A program made the translations under genes and the position numbers. Of a DNA stretch of 64,000 bases, positions 27,078-36,762 are shown piece by piece. Source of the stretch: an uncultured Chromatiaceae bacterium (GTDB lineage Bacteria; Pseudomonadota; Gammaproteobacteria; Chromatiales; Chromatiaceae); NCBI GenBank assembly GCA_937923175.1, contig CALALB010000023.1, positions 48,563 to 112,562 on the forward strand. Reading direction: 5' to 3'. The stretch's first letter is position 1. Every line of letters starts with the position of its first letter. Under the pieces are notes generated by a model that ran no database searches, was not told the DNA's origin, and worked only from the letters and a program-made list of their open reading frames with translations.

Positions 27078-28304
27078 TCAAGAAGGCCGATCCAGGCCAA
27101 AGGCCGCATGCAAGGCGCGTACCCCTAACTCTAGATATTTTTCATCGACCACGACTGAGATCTTGATCTCTGAGGTTGAGATCATCCGGATATTGATCCC
27201 TTCCTTGGCGAGTGCTGCGAACATACGGCTGGCAATACCTGCATGACTGCGCATCCCAACGCCCACCAATGAGATCTTGACGATCGTCGCATCACCCGTG
27301 ACCTCGCGGGCGCCTAGGCAGTTGGCGGTCTTACGCAGGATCGCAAGCGCCTGGGGATAGTCGTTGCGGTGAACGGTAAAGGTAAAGTCCGTGGTTTGCC
27401 CATCCGGGGCGACATTTTGGACGATCATGTCCACCTCGATATTGGCCTCAGCAATCGGACCCAAGATCTGATAAGCCACTCCAGGTTGGTCGGGAACCCC
27501 GAGCACAGTTAACTTGGCCTCATCACGGTTAAAGGCGATCCCAGAGATCTTGGCGTTTTCCACAGGATTATCCTCATCAAAGGTGATCAAGGTGCCCTCC
27601 CCTTCATCAAAGCTGGAGAGCACCCGCAGCGGCACCCGATATTTGCCGGCAAACTCAACCGAGCGGATCTGGAGCACCTTAGAGCCCAGACTGGCCATCT
27701 CGAGCATTTCCTCGAAGGTGATGCGGTCGAGTTTGCGCGCCCGCGGTTCGATGCGCGGGTCCGTGGTATAGACCCCATCGACATCGGTATAGATCTGGCA
27801 CTCATCGGCCTTGAGCGCCGCTGCGATCGCAACTGCCGAGGTATCCGAACCGCCTCGTCCTAGGGTGGTGATGTCGCCTTGTTCATTGACCCCCTGAAAA
27901 CCAGCGATTACCACAACGCGGCCGGCATCCAGGTCAGCGCGTACCCGAGCAGCATCGATATCGCGGATCCGAGCCTTGTTGTGGACATTATCGGTGAGAA
28001 TATGGACCTGGGCGCCGGTATAGGATCTGGCCGGGCAACCGCAGGCAGCCAGGGCCATACTTAAGAGCGCAATCGTGACCTGTTCACCTGTGGACAGCAG
28101 CACATCGAGCTCGCGTGGATCCGGACACGGTTGAATCTGTTTGGCAAGATTGAGCAAGCGATCGGTTTCGCCCGACATGGCCGAGACTACAACCACGAGC
28201 TGATGACCGCGATCTCGCCAACGCTTGACGCGCTCGGCGACGGCGCGGATGCGCTCGATACTCCCGACCGAGGTCCCCCCATATTTTTGAACGATCAGCG
28301 CCAT
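27078..28304 (-). CDS. lysC: Aspartate kinase
   Basis: First step of the aspartate pathway to lysine, threonine and methionine. This is the monofunctional 408-residue type: kinase domain with KYGGTSVG at the N terminus, VVSAMSGETD, and TTLGRGGSDTSAV, then two ACT domains after about residue 265 (VLGVPDQPGVAYQIL and VGVGMRSHAGIASRMF) for feedback control. In this class an internal start for a regulatory beta subunit is known; I could not confirm one here. The start is the ATG at 28304. It lies 63 bases after alaS. Confidence 0.94.
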   Translation of the reverse strand: MALIVQKYGGTSVGSIERIRAVAERVKRWRDRGHQLVVVVSAMSGETDRLLNLAKQIQPCPDPRELDVLLSTGEQVTIALLSMALAACGCPARSYTGAQVHILTDNVHNKARIRDIDAARVRADLDAGRVVVIAGFQGVNEQGDITTLGRGGSDTSAVAIAAALKADECQIYTDVDGVYTTDPRIEPRARKLDRITFEEMLEMASLGSKVLQIRSVEFAGKYRVPLRVLSSFDEGEGTLITFDEDNPVENAKISGIAFNRDEAKLTVLGVPDQPGVAYQILGPIAEANIEVDMIVQNVAPDGQTTDFTFTVHRNDYPQALAILRKTANCLGAREVTGDATIVKISLVGVGMRSHAGIASRMFAALAKEGINIRMISTSEIKISVVVDEKYLELGVRALHAAFGLDRPS

Positions 28305-28367
28305 CGGTCTCATCTCACCCTGTAAGGCATCATCCAAGAGGCAGCATGCGTCGCTGTTCAATGTTGG

Positions 28368-30974
28368 TCAGTGGGCCAAGCGGCGGCTAACCCATTCGGG
28401 AACCAGGGCAAGGGCATCCGGCAATCTGCCAATCTCTGTGCCACCCGCCTGGGCCATATCGGGTCGCCCACCACCCTTACCACCGACCTTTTCGGCAACC
28501 GCCCGAATCAGGTCATTGGCTGACAGGCGGTCGGTCAGATCCTTGGTGACGCCGGCAACCAGGCTGACCTTACCCTCTATCTCGGTTGCGAGCACGATGA
28601 CCGCGCTGCCGAGGCGGTCTTTCAACTGATCCAAGGTGACCCTGAGCATCTTGGGATCAGCGCCGTCCAAACGGGCGGCTAGGATTTTGACCCCTTGAAT
28701 CTCGATGGCTTGGGCAGCGAGATCCTGGCCAGCGAGGCTTGCCGATTTGGTCTTGAGTTGTTCGAGCTCACGTTCCAAACGACGGGTCCGGTCCATCCAT
28801 TGGATCAGGCGCTCCTCGACGTCATCGCGCCCACCCTTCAGCAGGCTGGCGATACGGAGCAGACGCTCCTCATCGGCCTCCACCCAAGCAAGCGCCGTTG
28901 CGCCAGTGATGGCCTCGATCCGGCGTACCCCTGCGGCAATCCCCATCTCGGAGACGATCTTAAAGAGCCCAATATCGCCAACTGCCTTGACATGGGTTCC
29001 CCCGCATAGCTCGGTGGAGAAGTCACCCATGCGCAATACCCGGACCTGATCGCCATACTTTTCGCCGAAGAGTGCCATCGCCCCTGCTGCCTTGGCATCC
29101 TCAAGGCTCATGATCCGGGTTTCAACGAGATGATTGGCGCGGATCTCGCGGTTGACCAGACGCTCGATGGCGACGATCTGCTCGCGCTTGAGGGGCTCGA
29201 AGTGGGAAAAATCAAAGCGCAAACGCTCTGGCCCAACCAAAGAGCCCTTCTGCTGGACATGGGAACCCAGGATCTGGCGCAATGCAGCATGGAGCAGATG
29301 GGTAGCTGAATGATTCAACGCCGTGGCCTGGCGGCGTTCGGCATCGACCTGGGCCTCAACGCGATCGCCAACCTGAAGCTGGCCCTCGCTCACCTGCCCA
29401 AGATGGAGCAACACCCCCCCGCCTTCCTTTTGGGTATCCAGTACCGCAAAGCGCGCGGTCTCAGTGGTGATCCATCCCCGATCGCCTACTTGGCCACCAG
29501 ATTCGCCATAGAAGGGTGAGCGATCGAGGATGACTACCCCCTCTGCCCCGGCCTCCAGGCTATCGCACGGTTGCCCATCCCGATAAAGGGCGACGATGGT
29601 GGCCTCCTCCTGGAGGCGATCATAACCGCAAAAATCGGTCTCACCCTGGATCTGGAGATCGAAACCTGGACAGGGTCCAAATTGACTGGCAGCCCGGGCC
29701 CGCTCCCGCTGTTGGGCCATCGCCTGTTCGAATCCAGCCAGATCGATCGTCAGACCCCGCTCGCGCGCGATATCTGCGGTCAGATCGACCGGAAAACCAT
29801 AGGTGTCATAGAGCTTGAATACCGTCTCGCCTGGGATTTGAGTACCGTTCAAACCAGCGATCGCTTCTTCAAGCAGATGCAGACCATGCTCCAGGGTTTC
29901 AGCAAAACGCTCCTCTTCGAGCCTAATTAGATGCTCAACCTGGGATTGGGCAGCCCGTAACTCTGGATAGGCATCACCCATTTCTTGGGTCAGGGGTTCA
30001 ATCAGGCTGTAAAAGAACGGCTGGGTACAGCCTAAACGGTAACCGTGCCGGATCGCCCGGCGCATGATCCGACGCAATACATAACCCCGCCCTTCATTGC
30101 TCGGGGTCACCCCATCCGTTATGAGAAAGGCAGTCGAACGGATATGATCGGCGATGACCCTCAGGGATTTGTCTTCAAGATCCTGGCAACCGGTTGCCTG
30201 GGCCGCTGCCTCGATCAGACTCCGGAACAGATCGATCTCATAGTTGCTATGTACCCCTTGCATCACGGCGGCTAGGCGTTCCAAGCCCATGCCTGTATCC
30301 ACTGAGGGATGCGGCAAGGGGGTCAGATGGCCCTCGGCATCGCGGTTATACTGCATGAAGACCAGGTTCCAGATCTCGACATAGCGATCGCCATCTGCAT
30401 CCGCTGAACCTGGTGGCCCACCAGGGATGCTCGGTCCATGGTCATAAAAGATCTCGGAGCACGGGCCGCAAGGACCTGTATCACCCATTGACCAGAAATT
30501 GTCCTTAAGACCACAGCGGGAGAAACGCTTGGGATCGACGCCGATCTCACTCAGCCAGATCTGAGCTGCCTCCTCGTCCTCTACGAATACAGTCACCCAT
30601 AAACGCTCGCTGGGGATGGCGAGTACCCGGGTAAGATAATCCCAGGCATATTGGATCGCCTCGCGCTTGAAATAGTCGCCAAAGCTAAAATTGCCCAGCA
30701 TCTCGAAAAAGGTGTGGTGCCGGGCGGTATAGCCGACATTTTCAAGATCGTTGTGTTTACCGCCGGCGCGCACACAGCGTTGGGCGCTAACGGCCCGGCT
30801 ATAAGGGCGGCGTTCCCGACCCAGAAAGACATCCTTGAATTGAACCATTCCGGCATTGGTGAACAAAAGGGTCGGGTCATTGGCTGGGATCAATGGACTT
30901 GACGGAACCCGTTGATGCTGGCGTTGGGCAAAATAATCAAGAAAGCCTTCGCGAAGCGCTGCACTACTGGTCAT
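28368..30974 (-). CDS. alaS: Alanyl-tRNA synthetase
   Basis: Class II synthetase of 868 residues with N-terminal catalytic domain ([15 protein letters not shown], then [15 protein letters not shown]), the editing domain with [11 protein letters not shown] and [11 protein letters not shown], and the C-terminal DHHA1/oligomerisation region. The length is normal. The gene order recA-recX-alaS is conserved in gammaproteobacteria. Thirty-two bases separate it from recX. Confidence 0.97.
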   Translation of the reverse strand: MTSSAALREGFLDYFAQRQHQRVPSSPLIPANDPTLLFTNAGMVQFKDVFLGRERRPYSRAVSAQRCVRAGGKHNDLENVGYTARHHTFFEMLGNFSFGDYFKREAIQYAWDYLTRVLAIPSERLWVTVFVEDEEAAQIWLSEIGVDPKRFSRCGLKDNFWSMGDTGPCGPCSEIFYDHGPSIPGGPPGSADADGDRYVEIWNLVFMQYNRDAEGHLTPLPHPSVDTGMGLERLAAVMQGVHSNYEIDLFRSLIEAAAQATGCQDLEDKSLRVIADHIRSTAFLITDGVTPSNEGRGYVLRRIMRRAIRHGYRLGCTQPFFYSLIEPLTQEMGDAYPELRAAQSQVEHLIRLEEERFAETLEHGLHLLEEAIAGLNGTQIPGETVFKLYDTYGFPVDLTADIARERGLTIDLAGFEQAMAQQRERARAASQFGPCPGFDLQIQGETDFCGYDRLQEEATIVALYRDGQPCDSLEAGAEGVVILDRSPFYGESGGQVGDRGWITTETARFAVLDTQKEGGGVLLHLGQVSEGQLQVGDRVEAQVDAERRQATALNHSATHLLHAALRQILGSHVQQKGSLVGPERLRFDFSHFEPLKREQIVAIERLVNREIRANHLVETRIMSLEDAKAAGAMALFGEKYGDQVRVLRMGDFSTELCGGTHVKAVGDIGLFKIVSEMGIAAGVRRIEAITGATALAWVEADEERLLRIASLLKGGRDDVEERLIQWMDRTRRLERELEQLKTKSASLAGQDLAAQAIEIQGVKILAARLDGADPKMLRVTLDQLKDRLGSAVIVLATEIEGKVSLVAGVTKDLTDRLSANDLIRAVAEKVGGKGGGRPDMAQAGGTEIGRLPDALALVPEWVSRRLAH

Positions 30975-31006
30975 TGGCAGATCTCAGATAGACCCGGTGA
31001 TAATCC

Positions 31007-31479
31007 TTAAGAGATGGGTCGGTGAGTATAGGGCAGCAGATGCTGAATCGATTCTGGGGTAAAACCACGCTGAGCAAGGAAGCGAGCACGCCGGGCATAA
31101 TCGGCGTGATCCTTGGGGGGCGCATCGCCGAAGCGGCGTACATAGACCCTGGCGATCACCTGGGGCCAGAGCTCAGCCAGCGGCCGCAGATGCTCTTCGA
31201 TCAGCTCCTCATCAACCCCTTTGGCCTGTAATTCAGCTTGGATCTTAAGGGGTCCAAAGCCTTTCTCGATGCGCTCGGCGACATACTGCGCCACCAGACG
31301 CGATTCATCGAGCGCGCCCTCGGCCAGTAAGCGGTCTAGGGTCTGATCGATCACGGTTTGTGGCAAACCGCGCTTGGCTAGCTTCCGCGCAAGCTCGCAG
31401 CGTGAATGCTCGCGGGCGGCGAGCAGACGCAAGCCTAAGGTATGCGCCTCAGCGAACAGATCTTGACCGACAATCCGTT

Positions 31480-31483
<4 letters not shown>
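31007..31483 (-). CDS. recX: Recombination regulator RecX, apparently starting at CTG
   Basis: Modulator of RecA filaments built of three-helix repeats ([23 protein letters not shown] and similar). The frame lacks ATG, GTG or TTG at the expected N terminus. Extending upstream gives [17 protein letters not shown], which fits RecX. A CTG at 31483 sits exactly seven bases after a perfect GGAGG (31495-31491) and overlaps the recA stop as CTGA. That gives 158 residues, a normal length. The alternative, TTG at 31432, would remove the first helix and has no such ribosome site. Confidence 0.85.
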
Positions 31484-32538
<1,055 letters not shown>

Positions 32539-32582
32539 CGCTCTCTCCTGAGTAATCTTCCGCCACTCGGCAGCCTAGCGGG

Positions 32583-32588
32583 ATTATA
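32583..32588 (-). promoter_or_regulatory. recA: Candidate -10 element of recA
   Basis: A perfect TATAAT on the minus strand lies about 45 bases before the recA ATG, in the gap after thpR. No good -35 hexamer at 17 bases and no CTGT-N8-ACAG LexA box was found. Confidence 0.35.
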
Positions 32589-32624
32589 TGGCATAAGCCG
32601 TCCCTGAAGTCAGCCCACATCCGA

Positions 32625-33149
32625 TTAACTGACATCTTGCCTGAATGGATAGCGGCGATGGATACGATAGCGAGGGACTGCCTTGCTGACTCCATAGGCC
32701 AGGACGAGCTCGCTGACGGTCCAGCCAATGGTGGGCTCAATCTGTAAGGGCAGCGCCGCCCGAACACCGCGCGCTAAGGTCAGATGAGGGCAATAGGGAC
32801 GGGGATCTGGCTTAACATCGCAGGCGCCGAGGTGCAGCTGAAGATCCAGCACCAGCTGGGTCAATGGGGCTGGTGTTTGGCCAGGACCGCACCAGAGGAC
32901 CTGGGATCTGGCAAAATGGCCCAGACGGTCGAGGGTCATCATGAAAGGCGCAGCCTGAATCCTTGCTGTCGCGGATTCCACACAGGTCAAACCCGCGGCT
33001 GATAATTCGCCAATAAACACAAGGGTCAGATGCCAATCGAGCGGATGGGTCGGACGACCCGGCAGCCGCCCCAGGCTAGACAATTGGTGCAACAGGGCCT
33101 GGCGCGCCGCCTCATCAAGCCAGATCGCCAAAAACCAGCGTTCAGACAT
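32625..33149 (-). CDS. thpR: RNA 2',3'-cyclic phosphodiesterase (2'-5' RNA ligase family)
   Basis: A 174-residue 2H phosphoesterase. The two catalytic HxT motifs are HLTLVFIG (about 41-48) and HLTLARG (about 124-130), spaced as in ThpR. The enzyme opens cyclic phosphates or joins tRNA halves in vitro; its physiological substrate is uncertain. The ATG at 33149 (MSERWFLAIW) matches family N termini; another at 33155 is possible. It overlaps the 3' end of pncC, and recA follows, a common neighbourhood. Confidence 0.88.
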   Translation of the reverse strand: MSERWFLAIWLDEAARQALLHQLSSLGRLPGRPTHPLDWHLTLVFIGELSAAGLTCVESATARIQAAPFMMTLDRLGHFARSQVLWCGPGQTPAPLTQLVLDLQLHLGACDVKPDPRPYCPHLTLARGVRAALPLQIEPTIGWTVSELVLAYGVSKAVPRYRIHRRYPFRQDVS

Positions 33150-33735
33150 AGGCATTCAGATATTCGAGCAGACCGATAAGGGCCGTCTCAGCTGCCTGGA
33201 GGCGGATAGAGGCGCGGTCGCCCGGCAGGACTGCGTGGCGAGTCACCAGGTCCCGGTGACGCATCCCCCAGCCAAACCAGACGGTGCCCACGGGTTTATC
33301 CGGTGCGCCACCGCCCGGCCCAGCAATGCCGGTAATGGCCAAGGCCAATTCAGACCGGCTATGCGCCAGCGCGCCCTCGACCATCGCGCGCACCACCGGC
33401 CCACTCACCGCCCCATGCCGCTCGATCAGCTCAACCGGAACGTCCAAAAGCTCGCATTTGGCCTCATTGCTATAGACGATAAACCCGCGCTCAAACCAAT
33501 GGCTACTTCCTGGGATATCCGTGATCAATTTGGCAACCCAACCGCCTGTGCAGGACTCGGCAGTTGCCAGGCGCCAACCGCGCCCGTTGAGACAATGGCC
33601 CAAACGCCTGGCAAGCTCGTATGCCGGTAACTTGACGTCCAGATGGGGCTGATCAGGATTGACCGGCAGGGATTGACATGCATCATTCGCCCCAAAAACT
33701 CTGTTTCCCAATCCACCCGGAGTTCGATCATGCAT
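33142..33735 (-). CDS. pncC: Nicotinamide-nucleotide amidohydrolase (CinA C-terminal domain)
   Basis: Deamidates NMN to nicotinate mononucleotide in pyridine nucleotide salvage. The core is clear: LATAESCTGGWVAKLITDIPGSS, then FERGFIVYSNEAK, then ITGIAGPGGGAPDKPVGTVWFGW. This is the stand-alone form without the N-terminal MoeA-like domain. The start is uncertain. The only in-frame ATG (33735) adds about 30 residues unlike the family and lies inside a palindrome shared with the divergent cupin. A non-ATG start near 33642 would give the usual length. Confidence 0.85.
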   Translation of the reverse strand: MHDRTPGGLGNRVFGANDACQSLPVNPDQPHLDVKLPAYELARRLGHCLNGRGWRLATAESCTGGWVAKLITDIPGSSHWFERGFIVYSNEAKCELLDVPVELIERHGAVSGPVVRAMVEGALAHSRSELALAITGIAGPGGGAPDKPVGTVWFGWGMRHRDLVTRHAVLPGDRASIRLQAAETALIGLLEYLNAYV

Positions 33736-33739
33736 GATC
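33726..33739. repeat. Perfect 14-bp palindrome over divergent starts
   Basis: GATCATGCATGATC contains the cupin ATG at 33730 on the plus strand and, symmetrically, the first ATG of the pncC frame at 33735 on the minus strand. It might be an operator or coincidence. Confidence 0.5.
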
Positions 33740-34011
33740 TCAAGATCCATTGTGAACATAACCCCTCCCCTGCCAAGCTGGAGGTGATGGGCGTCGATCG
33801 CTGGCCGATTTGGCAGAAAGATCCCTCGACCTTCCCTTGGCATTACACTCAGACCGAAACCTGCTATATCCTGCGCGGGCGCTTTCGGGTCACCCCTGAG
33901 GGCGGTGAGCCACAGGAATTCGGGCGCGGTGATCTCATCACCTTCCCTGCCGGCCTCTCCTGCACCTGGGAGATCATTGAGACCGTCGAGAAACATTACA
34001 ACCTTGGGTGA
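33730..34011 (+). CDS. Small cupin-domain protein
   Basis: A 93-residue single cupin of the DUF861/EutQ-like kind: WPIWQKDPSTFPWHYTQTETCYILRG followed by the second motif FGRGDLITFPAGLSCTWEI. The Tyr, Glu and Cys pattern of this subgroup may or may not bind metal. No function is known. GGAG seven bases before the ATG supports the start. The stop overlaps a GTG (GTGA) at the head of the DUF302 frame, so the two genes form an operon. Confidence 0.85.
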   Translation: MHDLKIHCEHNPSPAKLEVMGVDRWPIWQKDPSTFPWHYTQTETCYILRGRFRVTPEGGEPQEFGRGDLITFPAGLSCTWEIIETVEKHYNLG

Positions 34012-34025
34012 ATGAGGCTTGTCCA

Positions 34026-34520
34026 ATGCGCAAGATCCATCGGTTTGGCCTATTGACCGCACTAGCCCTGTGGCTTGCCCTGCAGATCCTGCCCACCTCC
34101 GGTATGGGTCTCGATGAGACCGTCGTCAAGATGCCGCTTGCCGAGGGGGTATCCATGGACGATGCGGTCGACTCCATGCTGTTGCGCGCCAATGCCCTGA
34201 ATTTCAAACTGGTCGCGCGGCAGCCGCTGCATAAGGAGCTCGAGGCACTCGGGATCGAGAGCAAACGCATCGAGATCTTTCAATTTTGCGATGCCCGGAT
34301 CGCTGCCCAGATGCTCGCCGAGAATCTCGCCTTTGCCGCCTACCTGCCCTGCCGGATCACCCTGATCGAGGATCAAAAGGGTCAGCCTTGGTTGATCACC
34401 CTCGACCTCGATAAGGTCATCCAGATGGCAGATCTACCCCCTGCCCTCAAGGAATCGGCAATCAAGGTGCGTGATACCATTCGGGAGATCATGACTGCCG
34501 GGGCCAGTGGTGAGCTCTAA
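34026..34520 (+). CDS. Exported DUF302-domain protein
   Basis: A signal peptide-like N terminus (about residues 1-26) precedes a DUF302 domain: VDSMLLRANALNFKLVARQPL, then IEIFQFCDARIAAQML, then LPCRITLIEDQKGQPWL. DUF302 proteins are widespread, often periplasmic, and of unknown function; some occur near sulfur oxidation genes. GAGG eight bases before the ATG at 34026 supports this start, although a GTG at 34008 overlaps the cupin stop. A single Cys occurs in each of the two conserved segments. Confidence 0.82.
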   Translation: MRKIHRFGLLTALALWLALQILPTSGMGLDETVVKMPLAEGVSMDDAVDSMLLRANALNFKLVARQPLHKELEALGIESKRIEIFQFCDARIAAQMLAENLAFAAYLPCRITLIEDQKGQPWLITLDLDKVIQMADLPPALKESAIKVRDTIREIMTAGASGEL

Positions 34521-34541
34521 TCGCACCTGAGGCCCATTCCG

Positions 34542-34569
34542 TCCCCTGCCCCCGCCGGGGCGCAGGGGA
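34542..34569. terminator. GC-rich hairpin between convergent genes
   Basis: TCCCCTG (34542-34548) pairs with CAGGGGA (34563-34569), with further GC pairing inside. It lies between the ends of the DUF302 gene and the cysteine-rich gene. There is no T-run on either side, so termination activity is uncertain. Confidence 0.4.
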
Positions 34570-34604
34570 ATTGGGGGTCTATACACCCCGCGCCTCCCCC
34601 ATCC

Positions 34605-34910
34605 TCAGCGTCCAGATGGCCTCCGACCGTCCCAGGGCTGTGGACAGCTCAGCCATTTTTGAATGAATGTCCAGGCGGCATGATAACCCTCATGCGGGAG
34701 ACGGCAGTCAGTACAATCCTTGCGCGGGCGCCCACAGGGGTCGGTATCGACCCGATAGGGACCTGGGCATTCATAGGCATAGAGCGGGCAATAGCAGAAC
34801 AAACAATTAAAGGCGCGCCTCACCCCAGTATGGCAAGGATAAAAAGGGCAGGCGCTTTGGGTATAACCTTTGTATCGATCTGTTGGTGCAGACGCCTCGG
34901 GCAGATCCAT
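34605..34910 (-). CDS. Cysteine-rich small domain protein
   Basis: A 101-residue protein with many paired cysteines: ACPFYPCHTG, FNCLFCYCPLYAYECPG, and DCTDCRLPHEGYHAAW. This is the pattern of the Pfam cysteine-rich small domain (zf-like), thought to bind metal; biochemical role unknown. It begins one base after the stop of the carboxyltransferase gene, so it is probably co-transcribed with the pyruvate carboxylase pair. I found no published link between them that I can cite. Confidence 0.8.
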   Translation of the reverse strand: MDLPEASAPTDRYKGYTQSACPFYPCHTGVRRAFNCLFCYCPLYAYECPGPYRVDTDPCGRPRKDCTDCRLPHEGYHAAWTFIQKWLSCPQPWDGRRPSGR

Positions 34911-34911
34911 C

Positions 34912-36738
34912 TCAGGGACTGATCTCGATCAGTGCCTCGTCTGGGTTAACTGTATCACCCTTGCTCACATAGACCGCAGTCACAGTACCTGCAAGCGGCG
35001 CCTGGATCTCGGTTTCCATCTTCATCGCCTCGGCGACCAGCACTGGCTGACCGGCGTTTACCCTATCCCCTTCCTTGACCAGGACCTCGACGATATTGCT
35101 AGGCATCGAGGTCTTTACCTGCCCAGGCTGAGTCGCCTTGGGGCGCTTGCCGGCGGCGGGGCGGGCCGCTGCACCCTCGGCGGTACCGGAGAGGACCCAT
35201 TCGTCAAGGGTCTCAACCACCACCTCTTCAGGGATGTCGTCGATGGTGAAATAAAAATGGCGCTCGGCCTTACCCTTGTGTCCCGTGCCCGTCACCTTGA
35301 TGTGATAGGTCTCGCCATGGACATTGATATTAAATTCAGTGGGGACTGCCTTGACCTGGGCGTTAGCCGGTAGCGGCGGAGGCTCTAAGGGCTCTGGCAC
35401 CAGGGTGCCAGCGGCGCGCTGCTCGAGAAAGGTGCGCCCGATCTCGGGGAACATGGCATAGGTCAGGACATCCTCCTCACAGGTTGCCAATGCCTCAATC
35501 TCCTTGGTAAGGCGGTCCAGCTCGGGTTTCAGGAGATCGGCTGGGCGGCACTCAATAGGCTCCTCATTGCCGATCGCTTGCTGTTGCAGGGTCGGATTGA
35601 CTGGGCCCGGGGCCGCGCCATAGCGTCCTTGAAGATAGAGTTTGACCTCGTTGGTGATGGTCTGATAACGCTTTTCGGTCAGGACATTGAAAACAGCCTG
35701 GGTGCCGACGATCTGCGAGGTAGGGGTCACCAGCGGCGGATAACCCAGGTCTTTGCGGACCCTGGGAATCTCTGCAAGCACCTCGTTCATGCGATCCAGG
35801 GCATTTTGCTCGCGCAATTGGTTGGCGAGGTTGGAGATCATCCCGCCTGGGACCTGATTTACTTGGACCCGGGTATCGATGCCGGTATATTCGCTCTCGA
35901 ACTGGTGATATTTCTTGCGCACCTGATAGAAATACATCCCGATCTCTTGGATGGCCGCAAGATCCAGACCTGGGTCATATTCAGTGCCCCGGAGGGCAGC
36001 GACCATGCTCTCGGTCGGGGGGTGCGAGGTCCCCCCACCCAAAGAGGAGATGGCGGTATCAATCCCATCGCAGCCATTCTCGATGGCCTTGAGATGACAC
36101 ATCTCGGCAAGACCCGAGGTTGAGTGCGAATGCAGATAGAGCGGCAGATCGACGCTATCCTTAAGCGCCTTGACCAGATCCGCAGCCACAAAGGGGGTCA
36201 AGAGGCCGGCCATGTCCTTGATGGCGATTGAGTCACACCCCATCGCCGCCAGTTCCTTGCCCATTTTGACAAAGCTGTCGATCGTATGGATTGGGCTGAC
36301 GGTATAACAGATGGCCCCCTGGGCATGTTTGCCCGACTCCTTGACGGCCTCGATCGCTGTTCTAAGATTGCGTAAATCATTGAGGGCATCGAAAATGCGA
36401 AACACATCGATGCCGTTTGCCGCAGCGCGGTGCACGAAGGCGCGCACGACATCGTCCGAATAATGGCGGTAACCGAGCAGGTTTTGACCGCGCAACAACA
36501 TCTGCAAACGGGTATTGGGTAGTGCCTTGCGCAGCTTGCGCAGGCGCTCCCAGGGGTCTTCTTTCAAAAAGCGGATACAGGCATCGAAGGTTGCCCCACC
36601 CCAGCATTCCAATGACCAATAGCCGATGGCGTCGAGCTTGGGGCAGATCGGCAGCATATCCTCGGTGCGCATCCGGGTCGCAAGCAGCGATTGATGGGCA
36701 TCGCGTAAAACGACGTCGGTGATCAGGATCTTGGGCAT
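34912..36738 (-). CDS. pycB: Carboxyltransferase/biotin-carrier subunit of two-subunit pyruvate carboxylase (OadA-like)
   Basis: A 608-residue protein: an N-terminal carboxyltransferase TIM barrel (ITDVVLRDAHQSLLATRMRTED, metal site in LHSHSTSG), then the conserved CT domain, then a biotinyl domain ending with the attachment site EAMKMETE. The same architecture is found in OadA of Na+-pumping oxaloacetate decarboxylase. Here no oadB or oadG is nearby, and a biotin carboxylase gene is 24 bases upstream. That argues for pyruvate to oxaloacetate anaplerosis; the assignment between the two is inference. Confidence 0.88.
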   Translation of the reverse strand: MPKILITDVVLRDAHQSLLATRMRTEDMLPICPKLDAIGYWSLECWGGATFDACIRFLKEDPWERLRKLRKALPNTRLQMLLRGQNLLGYRHYSDDVVRAFVHRAAANGIDVFRIFDALNDLRNLRTAIEAVKESGKHAQGAICYTVSPIHTIDSFVKMGKELAAMGCDSIAIKDMAGLLTPFVAADLVKALKDSVDLPLYLHSHSTSGLAEMCHLKAIENGCDGIDTAISSLGGGTSHPPTESMVAALRGTEYDPGLDLAAIQEIGMYFYQVRKKYHQFESEYTGIDTRVQVNQVPGGMISNLANQLREQNALDRMNEVLAEIPRVRKDLGYPPLVTPTSQIVGTQAVFNVLTEKRYQTITNEVKLYLQGRYGAAPGPVNPTLQQQAIGNEEPIECRPADLLKPELDRLTKEIEALATCEEDVLTYAMFPEIGRTFLEQRAAGTLVPEPLEPPPLPANAQVKAVPTEFNINVHGETYHIKVTGTGHKGKAERHFYFTIDDIPEEVVVETLDEWVLSGTAEGAAARPAAGKRPKATQPGQVKTSMPSNIVEVLVKEGDRVNAGQPVLVAEAMKMETEIQAPLAGTVTAVYVSKGDTVNPDEALIEISP

Positions 36739-36762
36739 GGTGAAGCTCGTCTCTGGATGGTC

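Noticed and set aside
28272..28367. Lysine riboswitch before lysC
   Set aside because: The gap between alaS and lysC is too short to hold one and shows no matching structure.
32539..32624. LexA (SOS) box upstream of recA
   Set aside because: I looked for CTGT-N8-ACAG on either strand in the gap before recA and in the end of thpR and found none. The only similar word, CTGACTTCAG, is too short and has the wrong spacing.
34912..36738. Na+-translocating oxaloacetate decarboxylase
   Set aside because: The alpha-subunit architecture fits, but no oadB or oadG membrane subunits are present and a biotin carboxylase gene is adjacent, so a pyruvate carboxylase pair is preferred.
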